A stretch of DNA of 64,000 nt from Brevundimonas sp. Root608 (GTDB lineage: Bacteria; Pseudomonadota; Alphaproteobacteria; Caulobacterales; Caulobacteraceae), in NCBI RefSeq assembly GCF_001427825.1, contig NZ_LMGT01000001.1, positions 186,001-250,000 on the forward strand. Direction: 5' to 3'. Positions 41,027-50,544 of this stretch are shown here, piece by piece (within the stretch, counting starts at the first letter, position 1; every line of letters starts with the position of its first letter). The translations under genes were made by a program, and so were the position numbers. The notes under the pieces were generated by a model, which made no database searches, had not been told where the DNA came from, and worked only from the letters and a program-made list of their open reading frames with translations.

Positions 41027-41446
41027 ATGACCGCCAGTAATGACGTCAAAACGCAGGACCGAGGCTCGTTGGTTCTCGGGACGATTCTGTCCGTTCCGCT
41101 CTTCTTGGTCAGCTTCCTTGTCGTCGCCGTCGTCTACTACGTCGTTCACACGTTTATGGCGGGCTCCGTCACGGATGGTGTGCCTCGCTTTGTCGAGTTG
41201 ACCGCCACCGTAATCTCATCCGTCTTAGGGGTGTGGGCGGGCCGATGGGTCTGCGACAAAGCCTTCAAGGCGTGGTCGGGCTGGCCGGTGTTCGTTTTGT
41301 TAGTCGTGCTTGGGCTACTGAATACCGTGGCGATTTTCCAAGGCTATCATGATGGGGTGTGGCAGGCGGTGCTCGCCACCGTGCAACTGGTCGTGGCGTG
41401 CGTTGCTGCGTGGTTCATGGCAGTCAAGAAGGTCGATATTCACTAG
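41027..41446 (+). CDS. Three-to-four-helix membrane protein (hypothetical, island gene)
   Basis: 139 residues with hydrophobic helices at about 20-42 (LGTILSVPLFLVSFLVVAVV), 58-75, 83-102 (WPVFVLLVVLGLLNTVAIF) and 107-130. No family recognised. The SD GGGGGAG lies 5 nt before the ATG at 41027. Base composition and codon use (many A/T-ending codons such as GTT, CGT, TTG) differ from the flanking chromosome, indicating recent acquisition. Confidence 0.75.
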   Translation: MTASNDVKTQDRGSLVLGTILSVPLFLVSFLVVAVVYYVVHTFMAGSVTDGVPRFVELTATVISSVLGVWAGRWVCDKAFKAWSGWPVFVLLVVLGLLNTVAIFQGYHDGVWQAVLATVQLVVACVAAWFMAVKKVDIH

Positions 41447-41482
41447 CGGGGCGGGCATCCCGATAGCTTTGGCGGGTTCGTC

Positions 41483-42010
41483 ATGACCGAACAGACCTGC
41501 AAGGATTGCGGTGAGCGCCTACCGCTTACTCGCGAGTTTTTTGGCCAGTATAAAAACGTGCGCAACGGCGGCGTGACGATCGGATTTCGATCAAGTTGCC
41601 GGAAGTGCATGGCCGCCCGATCCGCTCGCCATTCCATGGCAAATCCAGAGCAGAAGGCGGAGCGCGGGCGTCGTCGCGCCGAACGAGCAGGACCCGCCCG
41701 TCCGCAGGAAATGGCGGCGCACGCTGTTCGCCTTCGCGGGCCTCTTGGCGATGCCTGCCGCTACTGTGGAGCACCCCTCGGAAAGGGCGGTGAGGTGGAC
41801 CATCTCACTCCGGTGGCCCGGGGAGGAACAAGTGGGATCAGCAACCTCACGCTCGCCTGCACGCCCTGCAATCGCGCCAAGCTAGCGAAAACTCTCGATG
41901 AGTTCCTTGAATGGAGAGCCGAGCGTGGCCTCGCCGTAAGGGAAGTCGACGTTCCAGGTGAGCTTCCCGACACGCCCACGTCCGATCGTCAGCGTCGGTC
42001 TTATGACTGA
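41483..42010 (+). CDS. HNH endonuclease
   Basis: 175 residues. An N-terminal Cys4 cluster (CKDC about 6-9, CRKC about 39-42) precedes the HNH nuclease domain: CRYCG, VDHLTPVARGG (catalytic His), ISNLTLACTPCNRAK (Asn and second Cys pair), KTLDEFLEW. It may be a McrA/homing-type nuclease. Its composition is lower in GC than the flanks. No restriction methylase is nearby. Gap of 36 bp after the membrane protein suggests one transcript. Confidence 0.9.
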   Translation: MTEQTCKDCGERLPLTREFFGQYKNVRNGGVTIGFRSSCRKCMAARSARHSMANPEQKAERGRRRAERAGPARPQEMAAHAVRLRGPLGDACRYCGAPLGKGGEVDHLTPVARGGTSGISNLTLACTPCNRAKLAKTLDEFLEWRAERGLAVREVDVPGELPDTPTSDRQRRSYD

Positions 42011-42032
42011 CAATGACACTTCCCGGTTGCGG

Positions 42033-43100
42033 TTAGACCGTCTTTGTCCCGTCCGAAAGAAGCTTCAGGCTAAGGCGTTGGCCTTGGTATTCGTGGATCG
42101 CTTCTCGCGCTTCAAGTAGCGCGGCCTTAAGCTTGATATTCGCAACGTCGTCGCCCTCTTCTTCTTCCTCTTCCTCTTCGTTTTCTTCAGGGGCGACAAA
42201 GTCGACACTTCCACCCTTCTCGCTGAAGGTCAGTAGTTTTTCTATAGATTTGACGAGGGCGGTATTAATTTCCCCGTCCTTACCCTTCAGTTGCTCAGCA
42301 AGCACACCTTCAATAGTGGTTACCGCAGAGTCGCGTTTGGATTTTTCTATGTCTCTGAATTCTTTTTCCATCGTCTTCGTCAGAATACCTTTTTGACGAA
42401 GGTCTTCCATGGCGGAGCGCACACCAAGTACGTCCATGGCCACGCTAGTGATGTTCTTTGAAATTCTCGCCAGAAGGGTCGTGAAAACAACAGTGCCAGC
42501 CAGAATTAGTATGATGGAGCCTGTTGCGGTGCCGACAACTTTGACATCTTCGGGCTTTTCATCGCATGCCATGGCTAGGCCGCGAATGATTTCGTACCAT
42601 TCCTTCCCGGCATCTTTCCAGTCGGTGACGTTGTCGATGGACACGTCATTCTGAAAACCGATCCGGATGATTATGCGATCTTCGTCGTCTTCGATGTCGC
42701 GAACTTCGAACCCAAGGTTCTTCACTGCTTCTGCATAGGCAGTGAAAGACGCACGAGCCTTGCTAAGAGTTTGCATTGCTTCGGTGATCTTTTGAGCCGC
42801 GGTCGCTGGATCGAAGTTTGAAGTGCGAACTACATCGTTCACGAATTCCGCGCCGGCGGGGCCCATGTAGGCGTCAGCGCCCAGCGCCGTCAGCATTTTC
42901 AGTTGCTGAATAGACAGCTCATCAAACCGCTGATCGTTGAGGAAATTGATCAGCGCTTGAAGATGTTCTTCCAAGGGCCGTTTGTCGGCTTGGCTCGCGT
43001 TATGATTTAGGGGCTCAAGAAGCGCGGCGTAAAGCTTGTTCGTGTCGCGAAATTGGCCGTTGAACCAAATTGCTAGCCTATGAAGTTCGTCGATATTCAT
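42033..43100 (-). CDS. Unknown single-span membrane protein (island gene)
   Basis: 355 residues. A helical N-terminal domain (1-180; including LKMLTALGADAYMGPAGAEF) is followed by one transmembrane helix (189-211, GTATGSIILILAGTVVFTTLL), a long charged helical C-terminal region (KEFRDIEKSKRDSAVTTIEGVLAEQL), an acidic run of Glu/Asp near 305-320 and a basic tail. I do not recognise the family and there is no catalytic motif. It is the most AT-rich gene of the window and converges on the HNH gene with a 22-bp gap. A defence or membrane-effector role is only a guess. Confidence 0.8.
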   Translation of the reverse strand: MNIDELHRLAIWFNGQFRDTNKLYAALLEPLNHNASQADKRPLEEHLQALINFLNDQRFDELSIQQLKMLTALGADAYMGPAGAEFVNDVVRTSNFDPATAAQKITEAMQTLSKARASFTAYAEAVKNLGFEVRDIEDDEDRIIIRIGFQNDVSIDNVTDWKDAGKEWYEIIRGLAMACDEKPEDVKVVGTATGSIILILAGTVVFTTLLARISKNITSVAMDVLGVRSAMEDLRQKGILTKTMEKEFRDIEKSKRDSAVTTIEGVLAEQLKGKDGEINTALVKSIEKLLTFSEKGGSVDFVAPEENEEEEEEEEGDDVANIKLKAALLEAREAIHEYQGQRLSLKLLSDGTKTV

Positions 43101-43240
43101 GCAAATGGCCGCCCGCGTTACCGCCCCATAAGCGGGTGATGCAACTTATCAGCTAGTCGAACTATGGCAACGGCTCAGCTTCGTCTGCCGCTGCGAGGAT
43201 GGCGCTCCGATCAGAGATGGACCGCCCCGAGGCTGCCCCC

Positions 43241-46144
43241 TCAGTGCGCCTCGTCCCAGTTCCCCGCTGCCCGCGCCTCCACCACCAGCGGCACCGTCAG
43301 CGCCACGGCCGGTTCCGCCGCCCCCTGCATGGTCCGCTTGATCACCACGATCGCCCGCTCCGCCTCGGCTTCCGGGGCCTCGAAGACCAGTTCGTCGTGG
43401 ACCTGCAGCAGCATGCGCGTCGATAGCCCGGCCTCGGCCAGCGCCCCGGGCATGCGGATCATGGCGCGGCGGATGATGTCGGCGGCGGCGCCCTGGATGG
43501 GGGCGTTGATGGCGGCGCGCTCGCCGAACTGTCGCTCGGCCCCCGACTTTGAGTGGATGGCGGGAATGTGGATGCGGCGGCCGAAGACGGTCTCGACCCG
43601 GCCCGTCTCGCGCACCTGGGCCTTCATCGCGTCCATATAGGCGCGGATGCCGGGGAAGCGCTCGAAATAGGTCTTGATGTAGGCCCCGGCCTCGCCCTGG
43701 TCGATGTTCAGCTGGTTGGCCAGGCCGAAGGCCGAGATGCCGTAGACGATGCCGAAATTGATCGCCTTGGCGCGGCGGCGCGTCTCGGGGTCCATCTGGT
43801 CGACGGGGACGCCGAACATCTCGCTGGCCGTGGCGGTGTGGATGTCGATGCCGGCGGCGAAGGCGCGTTTGAGTTCCGGGATGTCGCCGATGTGGGCCAG
43901 CAGGCGCAGCTCGATCTGGCTGTAGTCGGCGCTGATCAGGACATGGCCGGGGGCGGCGATGAAGGCCTGGCGGATCTGGCGGCCGGTCTCGGTGCGGATC
44001 GGGATGTTCTGGAGGTTGGGATCGCTGCTGGCCAGGCGGCCGGTGGTGGCGGCGGCCAGCTGGTAGCTGGTGTGGACGCGGTCGGTGGTCTTGTCGGCGG
44101 CCTCGATCAGGGCGTCGGTATAGGTGCCCTTGAGCTTGGACAGCTGGCGCCAGTCCAGCAGGACGCGCGGCAGGTCGTGGGTCAGGGCCAGTTCTTCCAG
44201 CACGCTGGCGTCGGTGCCCCACTGGCCGCTGGCGGTCTTCTTGCCGCCGGTCAGGTTCATCTCGCCGAACAGGATGTCGCCGATCTGTCTGGGCGAGCCG
44301 ATGTTGAAGGGACGGCCGGCGATCTGGTGGGCCTGGGCCTCCAGCTCGGCCATGCGCATGCCGAACTCGGACGACAGGCGTTTGAGCCGGTCGGGATCGA
44401 CGCGGACGCCGGCCCGCTCCATGTCGGCGAGAACGGCGGGCATGCCGCGCTCCAGCGTCTCATAGACGGTGGTCAGGTGTTCCTCGGCCAGCCGCGGCTT
44501 GAGCCGGCGCCACAGGCGCAGGGTCACGTCGGCGTCCTCGGCGGCGTAGCAGGTGGCCGGTTTCAGCTCGACATGTTTGAACGACTTCTGTGACTTGCCC
44601 GTCCCCGCCACCTGTTTGAACGGGATCGGGTCGTGGCCGAGATGCAGCCGCGCCAGCTCGTCCATGCCGTGCCCGTGCAGCCCGCCCTCGAGGACGTATG
44701 AGATCAGCATGGTGTCGTCGATCGGCGCGACGCGGACGCCCCGCTGGGCCATGACGGCCATGTCGTACTTGCCGTTCTGCATCACCTTGAGCACGGCGGG
44801 GTTCTCCAGCAGGCCCTTCAGCCTTTGCAGCGCCTCGGCCTTGTCGACCTGGGTGATGGCCTCGCGCGTCTCCGTCTGCTCGCCGAAATCCAGCCCCCCC
44901 GCGTTCGCCGCCGGCTCATGCGCATGCGTCAGCGGCACATAGCAGGCGTCGTTCGGCCCGATCGCCAGCGACACCCCGCACAGCCCCGCATGCGTCGCCG
45001 ACAGCGCGTCCGTCTCGGTGTCGAACCCGACCACCCCCGCCTCCGTCGCCCGGGCGATCCAGGCGTCCAGCTCCTCCAGGGTCTGGATGCAGCGATAGGC
45101 CTCGACGTCGAAGGCCTGGGCCTCGGCCGGGCCGGTCGCGACCTGGCCGTAGCGGGGCGCAGCCACCGGGGCGGAAGGGATTTTCGGCCGGGCGACGAAG
45201 GCCGTGCCGTTGGTCGCCGGGGCCTTGCCGTCGCCGACCCGGCTGCGCAGGGAGCGGAACTCCATCCGGTCGAGGAAGGCCGCGAGCGCTTCGGGGTCGG
45301 GGTCGCGGACGATGAAGTCGTCGATCGGTTCGGGGGCGGGGGCGCTGCAGTCGAGGCGGCAGAGCTCGCGCGAGAGGCGGATCTGGTCGGCGAATTCGAT
45401 CAGGGTCTCGCGCCGCTTGGGCTGTTTGATCTCGCCGGCGCGGGCCAGCAGCGTGTCGAGGTCGCCGTATTCGAGGATCAGCTGGGCCGCCGTCTTGGGG
45501 CCGATGCCGGGGGCGCCGGGGACGTTGTCGACGCTGTCGCCGATCAGGGCCTGGACCTCGACCACCTTGTCGGGGGTGACGCCGAATTTCTCGAACACGG
45601 CCTCCTCGGCGAGGCGGCGCTCCTTCATCGGGTCCCACATGACCACCGAGGGGCCGATCAGCTGCATCAGGTCCTTGTCGGAGGAGACGATCACCGCCTC
45701 GCCGCCGGCGTCGCGGGCCTTGCAGGCATAGGTGGCGATCAGGTCGTCGGCCTCGTAGCCGGGCAGTTCGACGCAGGGGACGCCGAAGGCCGCCGTGGCC
45801 TCGCGGACCAGCGGGAACTGGGGAATCAGGTCCTCGGGCGGGGCCGAGCGGTTGGCCTTGTACTGGTCGTACATGGCGTTGCGGAAGGTCTTCTCCGAAT
45901 GGTCGAAGACGGCGACCAGATGGGTCGGGCCGTCGTCGCCCTTCATGTCGCGGATCAGCTTCCACAGCATGTTGCAGTAGCCCTGAACGGCGCCGACGGG
46001 CAGGCCGTCGGACTTGCGCGTCAGGGGCGGCAGGGCGTGGTAGGCGCGGAAGATGTAGGCCGAGGCGTCGATCATCCACAGCCGCACGGCGGGGCCGTCC
46101 TGGGTGAGGGGGCGGTCGGCGGAGTCGGCGGCGGTGTCGGTCAT
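43241..46144 (-). CDS. polA: DNA polymerase I
   Basis: 967-residue repair and Okazaki-fragment polymerase. Three domains: 5' nuclease (MIDASAYIFRAYHALPPL, YEADDLIATYA, GIGPKTAAQL), 3'-5' exonuclease with VGFDTETDAL intact, and the family A polymerase with ADYSQIELRLLAH (motif A), RRRAKAINFGIVYGISAFGL (O helix) and LQVHDELVFEA (motif C). Slightly longer than E. coli Pol I (928) through its linker. Begins 46144; the island lies directly downstream of its stop. Confidence 0.97.
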   Translation of the reverse strand: MTDTAADSADRPLTQDGPAVRLWMIDASAYIFRAYHALPPLTRKSDGLPVGAVQGYCNMLWKLIRDMKGDDGPTHLVAVFDHSEKTFRNAMYDQYKANRSAPPEDLIPQFPLVREATAAFGVPCVELPGYEADDLIATYACKARDAGGEAVIVSSDKDLMQLIGPSVVMWDPMKERRLAEEAVFEKFGVTPDKVVEVQALIGDSVDNVPGAPGIGPKTAAQLILEYGDLDTLLARAGEIKQPKRRETLIEFADQIRLSRELCRLDCSAPAPEPIDDFIVRDPDPEALAAFLDRMEFRSLRSRVGDGKAPATNGTAFVARPKIPSAPVAAPRYGQVATGPAEAQAFDVEAYRCIQTLEELDAWIARATEAGVVGFDTETDALSATHAGLCGVSLAIGPNDACYVPLTHAHEPAANAGGLDFGEQTETREAITQVDKAEALQRLKGLLENPAVLKVMQNGKYDMAVMAQRGVRVAPIDDTMLISYVLEGGLHGHGMDELARLHLGHDPIPFKQVAGTGKSQKSFKHVELKPATCYAAEDADVTLRLWRRLKPRLAEEHLTTVYETLERGMPAVLADMERAGVRVDPDRLKRLSSEFGMRMAELEAQAHQIAGRPFNIGSPRQIGDILFGEMNLTGGKKTASGQWGTDASVLEELALTHDLPRVLLDWRQLSKLKGTYTDALIEAADKTTDRVHTSYQLAAATTGRLASSDPNLQNIPIRTETGRQIRQAFIAAPGHVLISADYSQIELRLLAHIGDIPELKRAFAAGIDIHTATASEMFGVPVDQMDPETRRRAKAINFGIVYGISAFGLANQLNIDQGEAGAYIKTYFERFPGIRAYMDAMKAQVRETGRVETVFGRRIHIPAIHSKSGAERQFGERAAINAPIQGAAADIIRRAMIRMPGALAEAGLSTRMLLQVHDELVFEAPEAEAERAIVVIKRTMQGAAEPAVALTVPLVVEARAAGNWDEAH

Positions 46145-46189
46145 CGGCGGAACATAGGCGGGCGCGGCCCCGCCGTCACCGGCTGAGCG

Positions 46190-46630
46190 TCAGGAGACCC
46201 AGGTCCTGCGGCATTCGCCGACGGTCCAGCCGTTGAAGCCGGAATGAACCCGGCATTCGTAGCCCATGCCGGCGAGGGGGCCGTGCATGATGCCGGTCGC
46301 CACCAGGGCGCCGCGTCCGTCGTAGACCGGCCGGGCGAAGCTGACCCAGCGCACCCGCCGGCGTGGATCGCCGGTCGCGTTGGGATCCCAGGCTTCGAAG
46401 GCCAGACCGTAGCGGCTCCAGTCGCAGCGCGGCGCGTAATCGCCCTCGAAGCGGAGCGGCGGCGGCCGGTTGTCGGTGGTGTTGAAGCGATAGTGATCCT
46501 TCGCCACGGCGGCGATCACGGCGCAGTCCTCGCCGATAACGACCTCAGGCGGTCCCTGGGGCGGCGGCGCGGCGGGGGTGGCGCAGGCCGCCAGCAGGGC
46601 GGCGGCGGTCAGGGCGAGGGCAGGGCGCAT
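46190..46630 (-). CDS. Hypothetical lipoprotein
   Basis: 146 residues with signal peptide and lipobox LLAAC (Cys about 15). The mature part has Cys residues (EDCAVI, PRCDWS, YECRVH, GECRRTW) that probably form disulfides in the periplasm. No known family is recognised. It sits between polA and the TPP enzyme on the same strand; ATG at 46630, 11 nt after the TPP enzyme stop. Confidence 0.78.
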   Translation of the reverse strand: MRPALALTAAALLAACATPAAPPPQGPPEVVIGEDCAVIAAVAKDHYRFNTTDNRPPPLRFEGDYAPRCDWSRYGLAFEAWDPNATGDPRRRVRWVSFARPVYDGRGALVATGIMHGPLAGMGYECRVHSGFNGWTVGECRRTWVS

Positions 46631-46641
46631 GACGGCTCCTG

Positions 46642-48300
46642 TTACGAGCGCAGGCCGGTGATCGTGCGGTTGGGCGCGATATCCTCGGCCGAGGTGATCA
46701 GGTGAACGAGGGCGGGGCGGCCGGCGTTCCGCGCCGCGGCCAGGGCGGCGGGGAAGTCTTCGGTCCGCTCGCAGCGGACGCCGAAGGCGCCGAAGGCCTC
46801 GGCGTATTTGACGAAATCGGGGTTCCTCAGATCGGTGGCAATGACCCGGTCGGGGCCCGGATAGTGGCCTTCCTGGTGCATGCGGATAGTGCCGTAGGTG
46901 CCGTTGTCGACGACCACGACCACGACGTTGATGCCGTACTGGACCGCCGTGGCGATCTCCTGGCCGGTCATCAGGTAGTCGCCGTCGCCGGCGATGCAGA
47001 CGACGTCGCGGTCGGGATGCACGCTCTTGGCCGCGATGGCGGCGGGATAGCCGTAGCCCATGGCGCCGGATGTCGGGGCCAGCTGGGTGCGGCAGGCGCG
47101 GTGGCGATAGAAGCGGTGCAGCCAGGCGGCGAAATTGCCCGCGCCGTTGGTGACGATGGCGGTCGGCGGCAGGCTCTCGCCGAGATGGGCCATGCATTCG
47201 CTCATGTTCACCGCCCCGGTCACGGGCACGGGCGTCGAGAAGGCCTGATAGTCGGCGTGCGCGGCGGCGGCCTCGTCATGCCAGGTCCGGCCCGGATCGA
47301 TGGCCGAGAGCGCTAGGGCGGCCAGGGAATTGTCGGCGGTGGCGCTCATCAGCGGGGTCCAGACCCGGCCCAGCTCCTCCGCGCCGGGATGGATGTGAAC
47401 CAGGGTCTCGGCCGTCCGGGCGCGGTCGAACAGGGTGTAGCCCTGCGTCGGATTCTCGCCCAGCCGGGCGCCGATGGCGACGACGAGGTCGGCGGCCTTC
47501 GCCCGGGCCGTCAGCTTCGGATTGCAGCCGAGGCCCAGGTCGCCGGCGTAGTTGGGCCGGTCGTTGGACAGGATGTCCTTGCGCCGGAAGGACAGGCTGA
47601 CGGGGAGGCCCAGCCGTTCGGCCCAGTCGCCGATGGCGGCGGCGGCTTCCTCGCTCCAGCCCGAGCCGCCCAGCACCAGCAGCGGGCGTTCCGCCTTGGC
47701 CAGACGGGCGCGGACCTGTTCGACGAAGGCCGGATCCAGCGCCGCCTGCGCGGGCGTGACCGGCCGGATCGGCGCCGGCCCCCCGTCGGCGTGCAGGATG
47801 TCTTCGGGCAGGGCGATGACCACCGGCCCCATCCGCCCCTGAAGCGCGGTGGCGAAAGCGCGCTCGACCACCTCGACGGTGCGTTCCGGGCTCTCGATCT
47901 CGGTCGCCCATTTGGCCAGGCCGCCGAACACCTCGCGGTAGTCGACCTCCTGGAAGGCGCCGCGGCCCCGGTCGGTGAGGGCGATCTGGCCGACGAACAG
48001 GAGCATCGGCGTGGAGTCCTGGTGCGCCGTGTGCACCCCGATCGAGGCGTGGGTGGCGCCGGGCCCCCGCGTGACCATGCAGACGCCGGGCCTGCCGGTC
48101 AGTTTGCCCCAGGCCTCGGCCATGTTGGCGGCCCCCGCCTCATGCCGGCAGGCGATCACCTGGATCCTGTCCCGCACGTCCGCCAGCGCGTCCAGCACGG
48201 CCAGATAGCTCTCGCCCGGGACGCAGAAGACGCGGTCGATCCCGTTCATGACGAGGGTTTCGACAAGGCGGCGGGCGGCGGTGTTCGCGGGCTGGGTCAT
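46642..48300 (-). CDS. Thiamine pyrophosphate-dependent enzyme (acetolactate synthase-like)
   Basis: 552 residues with the three-domain TPP-enzyme layout: an N-terminal Pyr domain with the catalytic Glu in CRHEAGAANMAEAW, a central Rossmann domain, and a C-terminal PP domain with GDGDYLMTGQEIATAVQYGINVVVVVVDNGTYGT. It resembles orphan acetolactate synthase large-subunit homologues; no regulatory subunit or other ilv gene is adjacent, so the reaction could be a different carboligation or decarboxylation. The ATG at 48300 fits the family; the longer frame overlaps a lipoprotein gene. Confidence 0.9.
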   Translation of the reverse strand: MTQPANTAARRLVETLVMNGIDRVFCVPGESYLAVLDALADVRDRIQVIACRHEAGAANMAEAWGKLTGRPGVCMVTRGPGATHASIGVHTAHQDSTPMLLFVGQIALTDRGRGAFQEVDYREVFGGLAKWATEIESPERTVEVVERAFATALQGRMGPVVIALPEDILHADGGPAPIRPVTPAQAALDPAFVEQVRARLAKAERPLLVLGGSGWSEEAAAAIGDWAERLGLPVSLSFRRKDILSNDRPNYAGDLGLGCNPKLTARAKAADLVVAIGARLGENPTQGYTLFDRARTAETLVHIHPGAEELGRVWTPLMSATADNSLAALALSAIDPGRTWHDEAAAAHADYQAFSTPVPVTGAVNMSECMAHLGESLPPTAIVTNGAGNFAAWLHRFYRHRACRTQLAPTSGAMGYGYPAAIAAKSVHPDRDVVCIAGDGDYLMTGQEIATAVQYGINVVVVVVDNGTYGTIRMHQEGHYPGPDRVIATDLRNPDFVKYAEAFGAFGVRCERTEDFPAALAAARNAGRPALVHLITSAEDIAPNRTITGLRS

Positions 48301-48400
48301 AGGGGGCGGGTTAGCAGATCGACCCCCGGCTTGGCCATGCAACCCCGCCGCCACGCTTGCGTTTAACGGTGAAGGTTCAACTCCCCCAAAGGAAACTCCC

Positions 48401-48538
48401 ATGAAGAAGATCATCGCCCTGACCCTCGTCGCCGCCGCCCTGGCTGTCTCGGCCTGCAACACCGTCGCCGGCGCCGGACGCGACGTCTCGGCCGTCGGCA
48501 ACGCCGTCGCCACGACGGCTGAAGACGCCAAGAACTAG
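48401..48538 (+). CDS. Entericidin-like small lipoprotein
   Basis: 45 residues: MKKIIALTLVAAALAVSAC lipobox (Cys19), then NTVAGAGRDVSAVGNAVATTAEDAKN, the typical EcnA/B mature part. Entericidins are small envelope lipoproteins, some linked to a stationary-phase lysis toxin-antidote pair; only one gene is found here. AAAGGA SD 8 nt upstream of ATG at 48401. Confidence 0.9.
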   Translation: MKKIIALTLVAAALAVSACNTVAGAGRDVSAVGNAVATTAEDAKN

Positions 48539-48594
48539 GTTGTCATCCCGGACGCCGCGGCGCGGCGCTCCGGGACGCCGCAGAGCGAACGAGG

Positions 48595-48621
48595 GGCCCG
48601 CCGACGTCCGGCGGGCCTTTT
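48595..48621 (+). terminator. Rho-independent terminator after the entericidin gene
   Basis: GGCCCGCCG ... CGGCGGGCC hairpin ending in TTTT (48618-48621), just before the end of the convergent truA gene. Confidence 0.75.
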
Positions 48622-48625
48622 CACA

Positions 48626-49363
48626 TCAGTAGTCCACGCACGTCAGATACAGCCCGTCGGACGGCGCCACGGGCCCGCAGGCCGCGCGGTCGCGCGCCGC
48701 CAGCGCCGCCGCGACATCCTTGACCGCCCAGCGGCCCTGACCCACCTCGGCCAGGGTGCCAGTCATGGAGCGCACCTGCCGGTGCAGGAAGCTGCGCGCC
48801 TCGAACTGCAGATAGATCTCGTCCCCGTTGCGGAAGACGCGGGCGACGTCCAGCGTCTTCTCCGGCGATTTCGACTGGCAGTTCACATCGCGGAAGGTGG
48901 TGAAGTCATGCAGACCCACGAGGGCCTGCGCCGCTTCATGCATGGCCTCTTCGTCCATCCGCTTGCGGACGTGCCAGACCTTGCCCTTGTCCAGCGCCGG
49001 CGGACCGCGACGGTTGAGGATGCGATACAGATAGCGCCGCCCTGTCGCCGAGAAACGGGCGTGGAATTCGTCGTCCACCGCGGCGCAGTCCAGCACCGAC
49101 ACCGCCTCGCCGACCAGATGGGCGTTCAGGGCGTTCATCACCGTCCGCTCGGGCCAGGCCTTGTCGAGGTCGAAGCTGATCACCTGACCGGTGGCGTGAA
49201 CCCCGGTGTCCGTCCGCCCCGCGGCGGCGATGCGCACGGTCTGACCGCTGAAGGCGGTGATGGCCGTCTCGACGGCGCCCTGCACCGTCGGCTGGTCGGG
49301 CTGGGCCTGAAAGCCGTTATAGTCCGAGCCGTCGTATTCCAGGGTCAGCCGGTAGCGGGCCAT
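48626..49363 (-). CDS. truA: tRNA pseudouridine(38-40) synthase
   Basis: 245 residues. Catalytic Asp in [15 protein letters not shown] (motif II), [12 protein letters not shown] at the start and [21 protein letters not shown] near the end are all diagnostic. Modifies the anticodon arm of many tRNAs. The start shares a base with the fmt stop, completing a def-(75 aa)-fmt-truA order typical of alphaproteobacteria. Confidence 0.96.
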   Translation of the reverse strand: MARYRLTLEYDGSDYNGFQAQPDQPTVQGAVETAITAFSGQTVRIAAAGRTDTGVHATGQVISFDLDKAWPERTVMNALNAHLVGEAVSVLDCAAVDDEFHARFSATGRRYLYRILNRRGPPALDKGKVWHVRKRMDEEAMHEAAQALVGLHDFTTFRDVNCQSKSPEKTLDVARVFRNGDEIYLQFEARSFLHRQVRSMTGTLAEVGQGRWAVKDVAAALAARDRAACGPVAPSDGLYLTCVDY

Positions 49364-50289
49364 CAGACCAGCCGCGTTCCGGCGGGCAGGGGGAAGCCGC
49401 GCAGCATTTCATCCGGCGTCTGGACCGCCTTGCCGGCGCGCTGCACCCGCAACAGCCGAACCGCGCCATCGCCCGTGGCGATGCGCAGCTCGCCGTCCAG
49501 CACCTCGCCCGGCGCGCCTGATCCGCGCAGCGACAGACGCGACATCAGGGCCTTGATCCGCACCGGACCCTCCGGGCCCGGCGCCTCGAACCATGCGCCG
49601 GGGAAGGGCGACAGGCCCCGGATATGGGCGTCGACCTCGGTCGCCGGGCGGGTCCAGTCGATGCGCGCCTCGGCCGGTGTGATCTTTTTCGCATAGGTCG
49701 GTTCTCCGGCCTGTCCGGTCCCCTCCACCCCGCCGCGCTCGATCGCGGCCAGGGCGCGCGGCCACAGGCTGGCCCCCGTGTGCGACATGCGCTCCGACAG
49801 GGTCGCCGCGGTGTCGTCAGGCCGGATATCCATCACCTCCGAAAGCAGGATCGGCCCCTCGTCCAGACCCTCGGACATGCGCATGATCTGCACCCCGGTC
49901 TGGCGGTCGCCGGCCATGATGGCGCGCTGTATCGGGGCGGCCCCGCGCCAGCGCGGCAGCAAGGAGCCGTGCAGGTTGAAACATCCCAGACGCGGCGCGT
50001 CCAGCACCTCACGCTTGAGGATCTGGCCGTAGGCGACCACGCAGGCCGCGTCGACATCCAGGCTCCGGAAGGTGGCGATGGCTTCGGGGGATTTCATCGA
50101 CTCCGGCGTGAACACCGGCAGGCCCATGGTTTCGGCGAAGGCGTGGACCGGCGACGGCGTCAGCTTCTGGCCCCGGCCCTTCGGTCGGGGCGGCTGGGAA
50201 TAGACGGCCACGATCTCATGGCCCGAGGCGATGAGCTCGGCCAGCGACGGCACGGCGAAATCGGGGGTACCCATGAAGGCGAGGCGCAT
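49363..50289 (-). CDS. fmt: Methionyl-tRNA formyltransferase
   Basis: 308 residues; adds formyl to initiator Met-t[18 protein letters not shown] at the start, [23 protein letters not shown] (formyl-THF site with HGSLLP), and the C-terminal domain with [26 protein letters not shown]. Partner of def, which removes the same formyl group after initiation. Confidence 0.97.
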   Translation of the reverse strand: MRLAFMGTPDFAVPSLAELIASGHEIVAVYSQPPRPKGRGQKLTPSPVHAFAETMGLPVFTPESMKSPEAIATFRSLDVDAACVVAYGQILKREVLDAPRLGCFNLHGSLLPRWRGAAPIQRAIMAGDRQTGVQIMRMSEGLDEGPILLSEVMDIRPDDTAATLSERMSHTGASLWPRALAAIERGGVEGTGQAGEPTYAKKITPAEARIDWTRPATEVDAHIRGLSPFPGAWFEAPGPEGPVRIKALMSRLSLRGSGAPGEVLDGELRIATGDGAVRLLRVQRAGKAVQTPDEMLRGFPLPAGTRLV

Positions 50290-50316
50290 GGGAGGGCCTT
50301 TAGAGGTTGGCGCCGC

Positions 50317-50544
50317 TTACTGCCAGCGGGTCGAGACGCCGCCGCCCTCATCCCATTCGCCGCCCGCGTCCAGCGCGTCGTCGAAATCGAGCAGCCGGTC
50401 CAGGATGACCCCGGCGATGACGCCCAGGGCGGCGACGCCGATCAGGGTCGCGACGCTGGCGACGCCGACCTTCTCGTTGCGGGTCAGGCGGCGGCGGCCG
50501 GCCGGGTCGATGATGCGGTCGCGTGCGCGCTTGAGACGGGCCAT
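50317..50544 (-). CDS. Small membrane protein between def and fmt (hypothetical)
   Basis: 75 residues: basic N-terminus (ARLKRARDRIIDPAGRRRL), one transmembrane helix (VGVASVATLIGVAALGVIAGVIL) and an acidic C-terminal tail (DFDDALDAGGEWDEGGG). No known family. Its start overlaps the def stop by one base, and fmt starts 27 bp after its stop, so it is translationally embedded in the deformylase-transformylase unit. Confidence 0.75.
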   Translation of the reverse strand: MARLKRARDRIIDPAGRRRLTRNEKVGVASVATLIGVAALGVIAGVILDRLLDFDDALDAGGEWDEGGGVSTRWQ

